DNA of 64,000 bases, from assembly GCA_024398665.1 (NCBI GenBank), contig JAKSIS010000003.1, positions 1 to 64,000 of the forward strand, read 5' to 3'. The notes beneath the pieces were generated by a model. The model saw nothing but the letters and a program-made list of their open reading frames with translations. It was not told the DNA's origin and did no database searches. This stretch comes from Bacteroidaceae bacterium (GTDB lineage Bacteria; Bacteroidota; Bacteroidia; Bacteroidales; Bacteroidaceae). Below, in pieces: positions 18,691 through 31,712 of this stretch. The first letter of the stretch is position 1, and each line of letters begins with the position of its first letter. Made by a program: the position numbers and the translations under genes.

Positions 18691-21291
18691 TTATCCGCAG
18701 CGTGAAGAACCGCAGTTCTGGCATATAAGGCATCCTTCCTGGTAGACCAGTGATTCGCTGCCGCAGACAGAACATTTCTCACCCTTGACTGCGGTGCCGT
18801 CCAGAACGTATTTCTTCAGTGCGCGTTCAACGCCGTTCTTCCAGTTGTTGATGTTTTCCGAACCCAGATCCAGTGATCCGATAAGCTTCATGCACAGGTC
18901 AATGGGCATCTGGTAACGAAGTACTCCTGAAATGAGCTTTGCGTAGTTCCAGTATTCCTTGTCGAACTTTTCAGACAGGCCTTCAATGGTGACCTTGTAT
19001 CCGCGCTTGTTCACGAACTGGAAGTCATAGCGCTTGTTGCCTTCATCATCGATGTTCTTTATGATCCAGCCCTTTTCAACCGTCTTGGGCAGTACTATGC
19101 CCTCATCGTCATCCTGCAGACCGGTGAATATCTCATATGGGCGGCCGTCAAGCAGACCTACGAATGCGACCCATTTCTCCTTGTTGTTCTGGAAACGTAC
19201 CACATCGGCTTCGAGAACGCGGGGGCGTGTCTCCACAACGGCACGCGGCTGGCAGTCACACGGTGCAAGAAGCGGTTCCTTGCCGTCCTTCTTTTCAGCC
19301 TTGTCCTTCTTTTCTCCCTTGACATCGACCAGAACGCCGTCACGTGAGCCTTCGCGGTATACTGTGCAGCCCTTGCAGCCGCTCTTCCATGCTTCCACAT
19401 AGAGATTGCCAACCAGTTCCTCAGTGACATCGGCCGGGAGATTGATTGTCACGCTGATTGAATGGTCAACCCATTTCTGCAGGCGGCCCTGCATGCGGAC
19501 CTTGTTCATCCAGTCAACGTCCTGTGCGGTGGCCTTGTAATAAGGTGACCTGGCGACCAGTTCGTCAAGTTCCTCCTGGCTGTACTGTTTCGTGGTGTCA
19601 ATACCGTTGGCCTTCATCCACTCCACGAACTTGTGGTGGTAGACTACAAACTCTTCAAATGCGTCACCGCTTTCATCTATGAATGTCACGTTGGCGTTCT
19701 CGTCATCACGGTTCACCTTGCGGCGGCGTTTGTAGACCGGCATGAATACGGGCTCAAGGCCGGATGTGGTCTGTGTCATAAGGCTGACTGTGCCTGTAGG
19801 TGCAATGGTCAGACATGCAATGTTGCGGCGGCCGTACTTCTTCATGTCAGCGTAGAGCTGCGGATCGGCCTCCTTGATGCGCATGATGAACGGATTGTCC
19901 TTCTCACGCTTCCAGTCAAAGACTTCAAATGCGCCGCGTTCCTTAGCCATGTTGACTGATGAACGGTATGCTTCGAGAGCCAGCGTGCGCTGTACCTTTT
20001 CGGCAAATTCAGTAGCCTCTTCAGTTCCGTAGCGCAGACCCATGGCTGCCAGCATGTCGCCCTCGGCCGTGATTCCCACACCTGTACGGCGTCCCATGGT
20101 GCTCTTGCGCATGATCTTTTCCCACAGGCGCTTTTCCGTGTACTTGGTTTCGTCATCCTCGGGGTCACTTGCAATCTTGGCCTGAATCATGTCGATCTTT
20201 TCAATTTCAAGGTCGATGATGTCATCCATTATGCGCTGTGCCATGCCCACATGTTTCTTGAACAGGTCGAAGTCAAAGTATGCGTCCTCCTTGAACGGGT
20301 TCACTACATATGAATACAGGTTGATGGCAAGCAGACGGCAGCTGTCATACGGGCAGAGCGGAATTTCACCGCAGGGGTTCGTGCTGACTGTGCGGAATCC
20401 AAGGTCAGCATAGCAGTCGGGTACCGATTCCCTGAGTATGGTGTCCCAGAACAGGACTCCGGGTTCTGCTGACTTCCATGCATTGTGGACAATCTTCTTC
20501 CAGAGTGCTGCGGCATCGATCTCCTTTGTCCATTTGGGATCAGAGGAATCAATGGGGTAAGCCTGAACGTACGGCTGTCCGCTTGTGGCGGCCTGCATGA
20601 ATGCGTCATCAATCTTCACTGACACGTTCGCACCGGTCACCTTGCCGCTGGTCATCTTGGCGTCAATGAAGCTCTCCGAATCAGGGTGCTTGATTGAAAC
20701 GCTCAGCATCAGGGCTCCGCGGCGGCCGTCCTGGGCAACTTCACGGGTCGAATTCGAGAAACGTTCCATGAAAGGAACCAGACCTGTTGACGTAAGGGCG
20801 GAATTCTTTACCGGAGACCCTTTGGGACGTATGTCGGAAAGGTCATGGCCTACACCGCCGCGGCGTTTCATGAGCTGGACCTGCTCTTCATCGACCTTCA
20901 TGATTGCGCCGTATGAGTCCGATGCGCCCTCAGTACCTATTACGAAACAGTTGGAGAGTGAGGCAATCTGATAGTTGTTGCCTATTCCTGTCATGGGACT
21001 TCCCTGCGGGACGATATGCCTGAATCCTTTCAGGAGTTCGTGCAGTTCTTCAGCACTCATGGGGTTCTTGTACTTGGATTCTGCGCGTGCGACTTCATTG
21101 GCGATTCTCCAATGCATGTCATCTGGGGTCTTTTCGTAGATGTTGCCGAACGAATCCTTTACGGCATACTTGTTGACCCATACCTTTGCGGCAAGTTCGT
21201 CTCCGCCGAAATAGTCAACTGAGGCTTTGAACGCCTCATCGAAAGTGTAGGTTTGTTTCTCGTTAGCCATTATATTGGTCTTTATATTCAA
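18691..21291 (-). CDS. nrdJ: adenosylcobalamin-dependent ribonucleotide reductase (class II)
   Basis: This protein of up to 866 residues reduces ribonucleotides to deoxyribonucleotides using coenzyme B12 as radical source. LSNCFVIGTEGASDSYGAI near the N-terminus and STNPCGEIPL in the middle carry the active-site cysteines and glutamate. The C-terminus has a zinc-ribbon-like tail with CSVC and CQNC pairs and a redox-type ending SSRCG. A second start at 21270 (MANEKQTYTF) is equally good. No cobalamin riboswitch was recognised upstream. It precedes folB on the same strand. Confidence 0.95.
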   Translation of the reverse strand: MNIKTNIMANEKQTYTFDEAFKASVDYFGGDELAAKVWVNKYAVKDSFGNIYEKTPDDMHWRIANEVARAESKYKNPMSAEELHELLKGFRHIVPQGSPMTGIGNNYQIASLSNCFVIGTEGASDSYGAIMKVDEEQVQLMKRRGGVGHDLSDIRPKGSPVKNSALTSTGLVPFMERFSNSTREVAQDGRRGALMLSVSIKHPDSESFIDAKMTSGKVTGANVSVKIDDAFMQAATSGQPYVQAYPIDSSDPKWTKEIDAAALWKKIVHNAWKSAEPGVLFWDTILRESVPDCYADLGFRTVSTNPCGEIPLCPYDSCRLLAINLYSYVVNPFKEDAYFDFDLFKKHVGMAQRIMDDIIDLEIEKIDMIQAKIASDPEDDETKYTEKRLWEKIMRKSTMGRRTGVGITAEGDMLAAMGLRYGTEEATEFAEKVQRTLALEAYRSSVNMAKERGAFEVFDWKREKDNPFIMRIKEADPQLYADMKKYGRRNIACLTIAPTGTVSLMTQTTSGLEPVFMPVYKRRRKVNRDDENANVTFIDESGDAFEEFVVYHHKFVEWMKANGIDTTKQYSQEELDELVARSPYYKATAQDVDWMNKVRMQGRLQKWVDHSISVTINLPADVTEELVGNLYVEAWKSGCKGCTVYREGSRDGVLVDVKGEKKDKAEKKDGKEPLLAPCDCQPRAVVETRPRVLEADVVRFQNNKEKWVAFVGLLDGRPYEIFTGLQDDDEGIVLPKTVEKGWIIKNIDDEGNKRYDFQFVNKRGYKVTIEGLSEKFDKEYWNYAKLISGVLRYQMPIDLCMKLIGSLDLGSENINNWKNGVERALKKYVLDGTAVKGEKCSVCGSESLVYQEGCLICQNCGSSRCG

Positions 21292-21339
21292 AAATGCGCA
21301 AAAAAAAACAATCCGACAATTGCTTGCCAGACGGCATTA

Positions 21340-21347
21340 CAAATTTA
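21340..21347 (-). promoter_or_regulatory. putative -7 element of nrdJ-folB
   Basis: On the minus strand this reads TAAATTTG, a full match to the Bacteroidetes TAnnTTTG -7 element, about 50 bases before the nrdJ start. No well-spaced TTTG at -33 is visible. Confidence 0.5.
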
Positions 21348-21529
21348 GATAATGTATTGCAATCGGATGCTGATTGGACAGAATAAAGTTTTCAACAGTT
21401 ATGAAAGTTTTCCGTTTTAACAAATTACAATGCTGATAGCCAGTGATATAACATTTTTGAAAAGTTGAAAAGTTTTCCAAAACGGAAAAATGTCAGCGGA
21501 AACTGTGCGGGTTGAATGTCTGGAAAGGT

Positions 21530-21556
21530 AAAAGAAAAGGGCGGATATTACCGCCC
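21530..21556 (-). terminator. dnaA terminator
   Basis: On the minus strand GGGCGG, a 6-base loop and CCGCCC (21556-21539) are followed by TTTTCTTTT. It lies 24 bases after the dnaA stop codon and separates dnaA from nrdJ. Confidence 0.9.
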
Positions 21557-21579
21557 TGTGATGCAGTTTGTGGATGTTG

Positions 21580-22980
21580 TCAGCAGCGCAGGCCGCTTTC
21601 AATGTTTTCCACGTCACTCTTGAATGTCTTGTCCACTTCAATCTGGTCCATCACCATCTTGCAGGCATGCAGCACGGTGGCATGGTCACGCTTTCCAATG
21701 TATGCGCCAATTTTGGACGTTGAGAAATCCAGATATTTCTTGGCCAGATACATTGATATCTGACGTACCTGCACTATTTCGTGCTTCCTGGACTTTGACT
21801 GGATTGATTCCGTATCAATGTTGTAGTAGTCGCACACCTTGCTGATTATGGAATCAATTGTGATGGGCTTCCTTTCGTGATGCTGGGTCTTGTCTATGAC
21901 AGTACGTGCAAGTTCCAGATCAATCTCCCTGCCGTAAATGGTGGAGTGGGCCATGAGCGACACTATCACGCCTTCAAGGTCACGTACGTTCTCAGTGACG
22001 TTCTGGGCTATGTAGTCAATTACCGGTTCGGTGAAAGTGAGACCGTCACGCCTGGTCTTTTCACGCAGTATGTCCTTTCTCAGTTCGAGATTGGGCTTTT
22101 CCAGTTCTGCCACCAGTCCCCATTTGAAACGGGTTATGAGCCTTTCCTCCAAGTCCTTCAAATCCTTGGGCGGGCGGTCGCTGGTCATGATCAGCTGCTT
22201 GTGGTTCAGATGCAGGTGGTTGAATATGTGGAAGAACGTGTTCTGTGTCTTGGCAAGTCCGGCCATTTCCTGCATGTCATCAATGATCAGGACATCAATG
22301 GTCTGGTAGAAATGGATGAAATCGTTCAGTGTGTTGTTTCTGACCGAATCCACATACTGTACGTGGAAAAGGTGGGCTGACAGGTAGAGGACTCTCTTTT
22401 CCGGATGCAGTTCGCGTACCTTCATGCCTATGGCATTGACAAGGTGCGTTTTCCCCACGCCGGACGAACCGTAAATGAACAGCGGGTTGAACGCTGAACT
22501 GGCGGGGTTCAGGGCAATGGTTTCAGCGGCTGTGCGCGCCAGTTTGTTGCTTGTGCCCTCAACGAAGTTCTCAAAGCTGTAGTTGGGGTCAAGCTGTGGG
22601 TTCAGGTCCTGGACCAGAGGAGCGTCTGCAACTGCCGGTGCCTTGTTGTCAGCCGGGTTCGTACCTTTGATCCGGGCTACAGGCGCATTGGTGCTCCTCA
22701 CGTTCTGGGAGATGTCGTTGACTTTGTCGGTGATGATGTCATATGACAGTCTGGTGCCGCGTCCGAATACCTTTATAATGGCTGCCCTGAGAACGTCAAT
22801 GCAGTTCTGTTCCAGATATTCGTATACGAAAGCGCTGGGTACCTGAAGGCACAGTTCGCCGTTTTCCATCTTGAGGGGGCTGACAACAGTGAACCATGTT
22901 TCATACACGGCTGCGCTGACGTTGTCCCGGATGAAATCCAGGCAGTCATTCCATTTCTGTGTCAGTTCCTTTCCTGTCAT
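21580..22980 (-). CDS. dnaA: chromosomal replication initiator DnaA
   Basis: This 466-residue protein binds DnaA boxes at the origin and opens DNA to start replication. Domain I is at the N-terminus ([11 protein letters not shown]...), a linker rich in alanine and proline follows, the AAA+ domain has Walker [12 protein letters not shown] and Walker B LIIDDMQ, and domain IV has the DNA-binding signature [13 protein letters not shown]. It is complete. None of its neighbours is the gyrB/dnaN/recF set often seen beside dnaA in other phyla. Confidence 0.97.
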   Translation of the reverse strand: MTGKELTQKWNDCLDFIRDNVSAAVYETWFTVVSPLKMENGELCLQVPSAFVYEYLEQNCIDVLRAAIIKVFGRGTRLSYDIITDKVNDISQNVRSTNAPVARIKGTNPADNKAPAVADAPLVQDLNPQLDPNYSFENFVEGTSNKLARTAAETIALNPASSAFNPLFIYGSSGVGKTHLVNAIGMKVRELHPEKRVLYLSAHLFHVQYVDSVRNNTLNDFIHFYQTIDVLIIDDMQEMAGLAKTQNTFFHIFNHLHLNHKQLIMTSDRPPKDLKDLEERLITRFKWGLVAELEKPNLELRKDILREKTRRDGLTFTEPVIDYIAQNVTENVRDLEGVIVSLMAHSTIYGREIDLELARTVIDKTQHHERKPITIDSIISKVCDYYNIDTESIQSKSRKHEIVQVRQISMYLAKKYLDFSTSKIGAYIGKRDHATVLHACKMVMDQIEVDKTFKSDVENIESGLRC

Positions 22981-23369
22981 GAGTTGTAAAATGAGGCGAA
23001 AAAAAGTTCCGGGCGGTCCGTCCGGATGTCATTCGCATTGCAAATTTGGGAATCTTATTTCAATTGTACAAACGTGTTTTTTCATGTGGAAAAGACGCTG
23101 TTTGTAACAGCCTGAAATAGAGATACTTGTAACGGGCCTCCAAATTAGTTGAAAAATGCCTATTGCTTTTTATCAATTAGCTGTATTATAGTTATTTAGC
23201 CTGTTGATAACTTCTTAATGAATCTTAATGCATACCTTCCGCAAACCTATTTGGAGGCATTTGAAAAGGTGTTTGCACCCGGCTTGTTTTTTCTTTCAGG
23301 AAATGGCGTTATTTGGATAAAGTCTAATTTGGAAATTCAAGGTCCGTACCTGAATGGAGTGATGGCGGG
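22981..23369. other. AT-rich 389-base gap upstream of dnaA
   Basis: No gene is supported here; a 78-codon open frame beginning at 23218 overlaps the amidase gene antisense and looks accidental. TGTTGATAA at 23202-23210 is one base off the reverse of a DnaA box (TTATCCACA), and TTATCAATT at 23170-23178 is a weaker relative. On the minus strand TAGGTTTG (23249-23242) fits a -7 element for dnaA with a long leader. DnaA autoregulation is possible; origin function is not supported by a box cluster. Confidence 0.4.
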
Positions 23370-24497
23370 CTATTTTTTTTCGGTCATGTCCAGCGCTTCC
23401 TTTACGCTGACCTTCCTTCCGTCAACATACGCTGTGATGAAGGCATCCTTGTAGCGCTTGCGCACTTCGTCACGTGTCCTGCATATTTCTTCATAATCGG
23501 ACGTGTCTCCGCAGGTGTACTTGTATTTTCCGTCCTCCTTGAAATGGCTGACTTCTGGAAGTCCCTTGATGCGGCTGTCATCGGACTTGATTTCCGCGGA
23601 GAGTGTCATGAACTGTATCTTGAACACCACATTGGGACCTGTCTTAGAAGTTTCAGCGGGCTGGCCGGAATCCCTGCGTCCTATGGCGCTGGAAGGCGGC
23701 AACGCCTTGGACAACTGTTTCATGTATTCGCTGTGGTATGCTGAGAATGCCCTGAAAAGGCTGCCGCTCATTTCGTCAATGCCTTTCTGCGATGTGAGAT
23801 ACCTGCATTCTGCGTCATTTGATATGAACCCAAGTTCGACCAGAATGCTGGGCATGGCACTTTTCCAGAGAACCAGATATCCGGCCTGGTGGACCCCGCG
23901 GTCATGGCGCTTGGGCGTCCCGGTCATCTCATTCTGGACCATGGTGGCCATTTTCAGACTCTCCTTCTGATATTCGTTCTGCATGAATTCGAATATGATC
24001 TGGCTTTCCGGGACATTGGGGTCATAGCCTTCGTAATGGGCCTCATAGTCATTCTCCAGAAGTATGGCCTTGTTCTCCTCAATGGCCACATTGAAATTGG
24101 CGCTGGTGCGGTTCTCCTCAATGCCCAGCAGGTAGGTCTCGGCTCCGACGGCCGATTTGCTCTTGGCGGCGTTGGTGTGTATGGAGATGAAGAAGTCCGC
24201 ATCGGCCTTGTTGGCTATTTCAGCACGGCGGTACAGTTCCACGAAAACGTCAGTTTTGCGGGTGTACAGTACCTTGACGTCAGTGCAGTTCTCTTCTATG
24301 AGCCGGCCCAGTTTGAGCGCCACATTCAGGTTGATGGTCTTTTCCTGGTTTCTGCCGTTTACGGCACCGGGGTCCTTGCCACCGTGTCCGGCGTCAATGA
24401 CGACTACGAATTTCCCGTCCTTGTCAAGTGCGTGTGCGGGCACTGCTGCAGACAGCAGTACGGCGGCCACGGCCAGAGTCCTGAATATCCTTATCAT
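23370..24497 (-). CDS. N-acetylmuramoyl-L-alanine amidase
   Basis: This 375-residue secreted zinc amidase (Amidase_3) cuts the bond between muramic acid and the stem peptide of peptidoglycan. The signal peptide ends near VPAHA. Zinc-site motifs are VVIDAGHGGKDPGA, the metal-binding glutamate in NQEKTINL, and FISIHTNA; ILVELGFISN supplies the catalytic glutamate. After the enzyme domain (to about residue 270) an extension of ~100 residues, with YKYTCGDTSDYEEICRTRDEV, resembles a SPOR-type peptidoglycan-binding domain. It is the last gene of a three-gene minus-strand operon, 3 bases after the lipoprotein gene. Confidence 0.92.
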   Translation of the reverse strand: MIRIFRTLAVAAVLLSAAVPAHALDKDGKFVVVIDAGHGGKDPGAVNGRNQEKTINLNVALKLGRLIEENCTDVKVLYTRKTDVFVELYRRAEIANKADADFFISIHTNAAKSKSAVGAETYLLGIEENRTSANFNVAIEENKAILLENDYEAHYEGYDPNVPESQIIFEFMQNEYQKESLKMATMVQNEMTGTPKRHDRGVHQAGYLVLWKSAMPSILVELGFISNDAECRYLTSQKGIDEMSGSLFRAFSAYHSEYMKQLSKALPPSSAIGRRDSGQPAETSKTGPNVVFKIQFMTLSAEIKSDDSRIKGLPEVSHFKEDGKYKYTCGDTSDYEEICRTRDEVRKRYKDAFITAYVDGRKVSVKEALDMTEKK

Positions 24498-24500
24498 GAC

Positions 24501-25985
24501 CTATTCCGTTATTTTGCTTTCAAAACCGACAGACTGGGCCTGGCTGCTCCTGATGAATGCGGCAAACCTGCGCGCCGGAACCTTTACCGGTTCGACCATG
24601 AATTCGGGAATGTTGTATGAATACATGAAACTGCGGTTGTGCCCGGGGTCTTCCTGAGGAAGGGCGAACGGCTTTGAGAACTTTCCGTCGTTGTCCATGT
24701 GTGCAATGTACAGGCGTGTGAACGCACCGTCCTCACGGCGTGTGCTGAATATTATCCAGCGCCCGTTGCTGGACCACGAATGGTAGCTTTCAACGTCAGG
24801 GCTGTTTATTTCGTCCAGCCTGCGCCAGCTGCCGTCCCTGAGGTCCATCATGCACAGGTCAGCGTCCTTGTGCCATATGTGGAACACGCCCTGCCGTCCA
24901 AGACTGAACATGAGCCAGCGGCCGTCAGGTGAAACGCGGGGCAGGGTTGCGCTCATGCTGTCAGCGGCGGCGTCATAGACTGTCTGCGTGGGCCCCCAAG
25001 CCCTGGTCTCAGGATTGAAGGGCTTTGCATAGAGGCTGTAGCGAATGTCGTCTGCTGCCAGGAAAACGCGGTCCTTGCGGTTCCTGTCAAACGGCCCATC
25101 ATAGAAGGCCGATACATAATATAAGGTGCGGCCGTCCGGCGCCCATGCCGGATAGCATTCGAACTGGCTCGAGTCATTTTCAATCGTGCTGACAGTGTTC
25201 CGGCGTATGTCGTACAGTATGAGGTCACTCTCCTCATCAAGCACTTCAATGCGGTTGTGGTCCGCCATGTGTATGGACTGGTGGGTCTTGTTGGTCGAAT
25301 ACGCAATGTAGTCATGGGTGGGGTGCCAGGCCGGATATACGCCGGCTGAAATTGTGGAGTCCGTCTTCAGGTTCAGCTTGCGCAGCTGGCCTTCGAACAG
25401 CATGACTGTGCCGCCCAGATACTGGCGGGCGTGGAACTGCATGGCGTCTGTGCGGTAGTTGCGGTAGTGGTGGCAGTTTATGCACTGTCCGTTGGAGCCG
25501 TCCTGGACCATGGAATTGGCATAGATCACCTTTTCTTTGAATGATGTGAGGTCGCGCTGGCTTATGGTCAGGCGTTCGTAACTTTCCACTGAAGGCGGAA
25601 TGAGACGGTATGAAATGTAGGGATCAATGTCTTCAGCTGCGCTTATGTCAAAGCTGTTGCAGGCTTTCCAGCTGCCGTTGTCCTTGAGGAATATGCGCAC
25701 GCTTACCTTTCCGCTTCCAAGCATTCTGTGCCATGCCTTTTCCGGAATACGCACGTCCTGTCCCCTGAGGGCCAGATCTTCCTGTGCAGCCGATATTACG
25801 GTGATGAAGTCATCGGACTCCATGCCGATATGGAAGTTCAAAGGTGCTATGTTGGATGGAACGGTGACGCCGGTGTAGTCAGGGAAAATGACCGGATCCT
25901 GACCGCTTTCTGTGAATTCTGACGGGATACCTGCGCTACAGGCAGTAAGCAGCAGTACGGCTATGGGGATGAGCAGTTTTCTCAT
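24501..25985 (-). CDS. beta-propeller (PD40/TolB-like) lipoprotein with one CxxCH haem motif
   Basis: This 494-residue protein has a lipoprotein leader ending LTAC. After an N-terminal beta-rich part it carries GQCINCHHYRN (cysteines 168 and 171, histidine 172), a c-type haem-binding motif. The rest is a run of propeller blades with WD40/PD40 strands such as GVYPAWHPTHDYIAYSTN, CYPAWAPDGRTLYYVS and LPRVSPDGRWLMFSLG. It likely sits in the periplasm or outer membrane. The function is unknown; a single haem could serve electron transfer or redox sensing, if it is loaded at all. It lies 3 bases after the DUF6057 gene and 3 bases before the amidase gene. Confidence 0.8.
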   Translation of the reverse strand: MRKLLIPIAVLLLTACSAGIPSEFTESGQDPVIFPDYTGVTVPSNIAPLNFHIGMESDDFITVISAAQEDLALRGQDVRIPEKAWHRMLGSGKVSVRIFLKDNGSWKACNSFDISAAEDIDPYISYRLIPPSVESYERLTISQRDLTSFKEKVIYANSMVQDGSNGQCINCHHYRNYRTDAMQFHARQYLGGTVMLFEGQLRKLNLKTDSTISAGVYPAWHPTHDYIAYSTNKTHQSIHMADHNRIEVLDEESDLILYDIRRNTVSTIENDSSQFECYPAWAPDGRTLYYVSAFYDGPFDRNRKDRVFLAADDIRYSLYAKPFNPETRAWGPTQTVYDAAADSMSATLPRVSPDGRWLMFSLGRQGVFHIWHKDADLCMMDLRDGSWRRLDEINSPDVESYHSWSSNGRWIIFSTRREDGAFTRLYIAHMDNDGKFSKPFALPQEDPGHNRSFMYSYNIPEFMVEPVKVPARRFAAFIRSSQAQSVGFESKITE

Positions 25986-25988
25986 TGC

Positions 25989-27926
25989 TTAAAATGTTTC
26001 CTGGTTGCGGGTGAAATAATAGTAGAAATAGAACGTGCCTCCGAATTTCTTCATGAACTGGTAGCGTGATTCGTCCAGGCTGCGTACAGGGTGGCTCTGG
26101 CTGAATTTCATGAATGCATCGTAGCCTTCCTTGACGGACTTGTCATAGGGGAGGTCCTGCATGCCTGAACTCTTTTCCAGGGTGCTGTACATGTATGCGG
26201 CCTCCTGATAGTGGCGGGGCAGCGACTTGGGGTTGCTGGTTTCCAGGTAGCAGTAGAAACAGCGCCAGAACGTGGGGATGTCCTGCATGCGCAGGGTCCA
26301 CAGCATGGCGGCGCGGTCATACTGGGCGGTGGCATAGGGCGAACGGAACTGGGTGAAATGCTTCATGATGTAGGTCTCGACCATGGCCATGTCACTTGAC
26401 AGCCTGTCCTCATAGCACATCAGCGGCCGGACATCGCAGTACGGGGCTGCTCCGCTTACGGCCTGCGCGTCTATCAGGTCCTTCTGCTGCCTGGCCCATT
26501 TGCGGTAGAACATGGTTGAGGACAGCTTGTCCAGGAATTTTCCGGCCACGTCCCATTCCTCCATGACCATGGCGGTCATGGCCATGTAACGCAGGTTCTG
26601 GTATGACCAGCCGTATTCGACAGCCTCTTCAATGCACCAGCGGTGGCAGTAGTTGGGCATGCCGTAGTGGAAATACAGCAGCTTGCCAATCTGGGCAACC
26701 ATGGGGACCTGAGTGGCGGATTTCTGCTTGCGGTCCCCGTCGCGGTACAGGAATGCCTTGTCACCCTCCACTCCCAGCTTGAACAGGGCCAGGTCCTTGA
26801 GCAGGACCATGGGGCGTGTGGGTTCAAAGAACTTGCCGCTGTATTTGTCCGTTATGAAGTCCCTTTCGCCGGCGTCAGATATCCTTTCAAGCGCTTTGGC
26901 GCGTGCGTTGAATGCCCTTTCATCGGACTTTGACGCCTTCTGCGCGGCCTTTTCAAGTATTGATGCGGTCTTTTTCCAGTCACAGTTGTCTGCCGCGCCC
27001 GCCATGGCAAGTTCAGACATGAAATTGGGGTCATTGTACCAGACCAGCCAGGACAGAAGCAGGAATCCTGCAATGCCGCATATCTGTACGGGCGTATCCT
27101 TTTCCGGAGCCGATGCAGCCTTGCCGGCAAGCAGACCGGCTGCCGCCATGGAAACGAAAACCAGCAGGTATGCGAACCTGAGCCGCATGAGACCGGCAAT
27201 GTCCGATGACGGAAGCCCCATGGTCCAGCTGTCCGCCAGACGGTAGGTGGTGAACAGCGGATATATGACAACAGGTGCGGCGGCAGCAAGAACAACGGCG
27301 GCTGCTGCAATGCCAGAACCCTTGCGGCCATCAGTTCTCAAGGCCATTATGCCGGCCAGAACAACTGCTGAAAGGGCGTAGCAGCCTGCCAGCCAGAATC
27401 CGGCGGTGGCTGCAAGAGCCAAAAGGATGATTCTGCTGCACAGACCTTTCATGCGGCCTGAAAGCAGGACTGTTGCAGCTGCGGCCAGATAACCGAGAGT
27501 GGGGACGAAGAACCATCCGGTTCCCTTTATGACAAAGACGGCGTAACCCAGTGACATGTTTCCCATGGCCAGCAGGAATGCGGGGACGGCGGCCAGACAC
27601 CACAGACTGCCGGGAATACGGAAAGCCTTTGCTGTCAGTGGAACGGAAGCCATGAGCATGACGGTCCAGATAAGAGACCCCAGCCATGGAAGGTGCAGGA
27701 ACTGCATGAAGAATGTCCCCAGCCAGCCCAGAAGACCGCCCGGTATGCTGAATGACTCAAGCAGCGGCTGCCAGTCCAGCAGGAACAGGGAACCGCTTTC
27801 AACTTTCAGGAGAAAGTCCTTGTAGAATACAGTCAGAATGAACCAGAATGCCAGTGGCAGAACAATAGAAAAAGCCGCCCTGATAATTCGGCCGGTATCT
27901 TGTTTCCTCTTCTTTTCCTTTACCAT
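25989..27926 (-). CDS. DUF6057-type polytopic membrane protein
   Basis: This 645-residue protein starts with a basic stretch (MVKEKKRKQDTGR) and about ten hydrophobic helices over residues 15-285, followed by a soluble C-terminal half of about 330 residues that is helical and rich in tryptophan and tyrosine, resembling TPR-like repeats (WARQQKDLIDAQAVSG and similar). I recall this layout as DUF6057, a Bacteroidetes family of unknown function. It begins the operon with the haem-motif lipoprotein and the amidase, which points to an envelope role. Confidence 0.75.
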   Translation of the reverse strand: MVKEKKRKQDTGRIIRAAFSIVLPLAFWFILTVFYKDFLLKVESGSLFLLDWQPLLESFSIPGGLLGWLGTFFMQFLHLPWLGSLIWTVMLMASVPLTAKAFRIPGSLWCLAAVPAFLLAMGNMSLGYAVFVIKGTGWFFVPTLGYLAAAATVLLSGRMKGLCSRIILLALAATAGFWLAGCYALSAVVLAGIMALRTDGRKGSGIAAAAVVLAAAAPVVIYPLFTTYRLADSWTMGLPSSDIAGLMRLRFAYLLVFVSMAAAGLLAGKAASAPEKDTPVQICGIAGFLLLSWLVWYNDPNFMSELAMAGAADNCDWKKTASILEKAAQKASKSDERAFNARAKALERISDAGERDFITDKYSGKFFEPTRPMVLLKDLALFKLGVEGDKAFLYRDGDRKQKSATQVPMVAQIGKLLYFHYGMPNYCHRWCIEEAVEYGWSYQNLRYMAMTAMVMEEWDVAGKFLDKLSSTMFYRKWARQQKDLIDAQAVSGAAPYCDVRPLMCYEDRLSSDMAMVETYIMKHFTQFRSPYATAQYDRAAMLWTLRMQDIPTFWRCFYCYLETSNPKSLPRHYQEAAYMYSTLEKSSGMQDLPYDKSVKEGYDAFMKFSQSHPVRSLDESRYQFMKKFGGTFYFYYYFTRNQETF

Positions 27927-27964
27927 AATATCTTATAATGTTCGCGCACGCACGAAAATTGCCG

Positions 27965-27972
27965 TAAAGATA
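27965..27972 (-). promoter_or_regulatory. putative -7 element of the DUF6057 operon
   Basis: On the minus strand this reads TATCTTTA, one base from TAnnTTTG, 39 bases before the start codon. The predicted transcript would begin just before an alternating purine-pyrimidine run at 27954-27943. Confidence 0.4.
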
Positions 27973-28035
27973 GCATTTTTTCCACCTTCCGGATTAGCAT
28001 TAATGCCAAAAATCCACTACATTCGCGGAAACTAA

Positions 28036-31163
<3,128 letters not shown>

Positions 31164-31164
<1 letters not shown>

Positions 31165-31706
31165 TGGCCTGTATCTGGGAACCGCTTTATGACAGATATT
31201 ACGGCGACAACGCACCGCTCAGGGAGCTCCTGGCGGTGCACAGCCGCCTTGTGGCCGAAAAGTCCCTGGCCATTGCCGCCGCCCATCCGGAACTGGGTCT
31301 TGACGCCTGTTTCCTGGAGGAGGCGGCTATGCTTCATGATATAGGAATTTTCCTTACAGATGCTGCGCCGATACACTGTTTCGGAACATACAGTTACATA
31401 TGCCACGGATATCTGGGCGCCGACCTGCTGCGCAGCGAAGGCCTGCCGCGCCATGCTCTTGTTGCCGAACGGCATACGGGAACGGGCCTGACCATTGATG
31501 AGATCCTGAAGCGTGACCTGCCGGTCCCGCACCGTGACATGACCCCGCAAAGTCCTGAAGAACAGGTGGTATGCTTTGCTGACAAGTTCTTCTCGAAGAC
31601 CCGTCCCACCCAGGAGAAGACAGTGGAACAGGCTGAACGCAGCCTGCTGAAATTCGGTGAGGATGGAATCATCACATTCCGGCGCTGGTGCGGTCTTTTC
31701 CTGTAA
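31164..31706 (+). CDS. HD-domain phosphohydrolase
   Basis: This 180-residue protein has HD-superfamily metal motifs: a first histidine in LLAVHSRLVAEK, the HD pair in EEAAMLHDIGIFLTDA, ICHGYLGADLL, and a late aspartate in VVCFADKFFSK. It has no signal peptide. HD hydrolases of this size act on nucleotides or other phosphate esters; the substrate is unknown. Its start overlaps the beta-galactosidase stop, so the two are translationally coupled although no functional link is obvious. Confidence 0.85.
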
Positions 31707-31712
31707 TTCTTC

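Noticed and set aside
21292..21579. Cobalamin riboswitch before the B12-dependent reductase
   Set aside because: I found no B12-box-like conserved core or long structured leader; the predicted leader is only about 50 bases.
23218..23454. 78-codon plus-strand open frame near the amidase gene
   Set aside because: It overlaps the amidase gene antisense and has no signal of its own; the amidase frame is clearly the real gene.
23889..24620. 243-codon plus-strand open frame
   Set aside because: It is antisense to the amidase and haem-motif lipoprotein genes and shows no protein-like features; high G+C gives long shadow frames.
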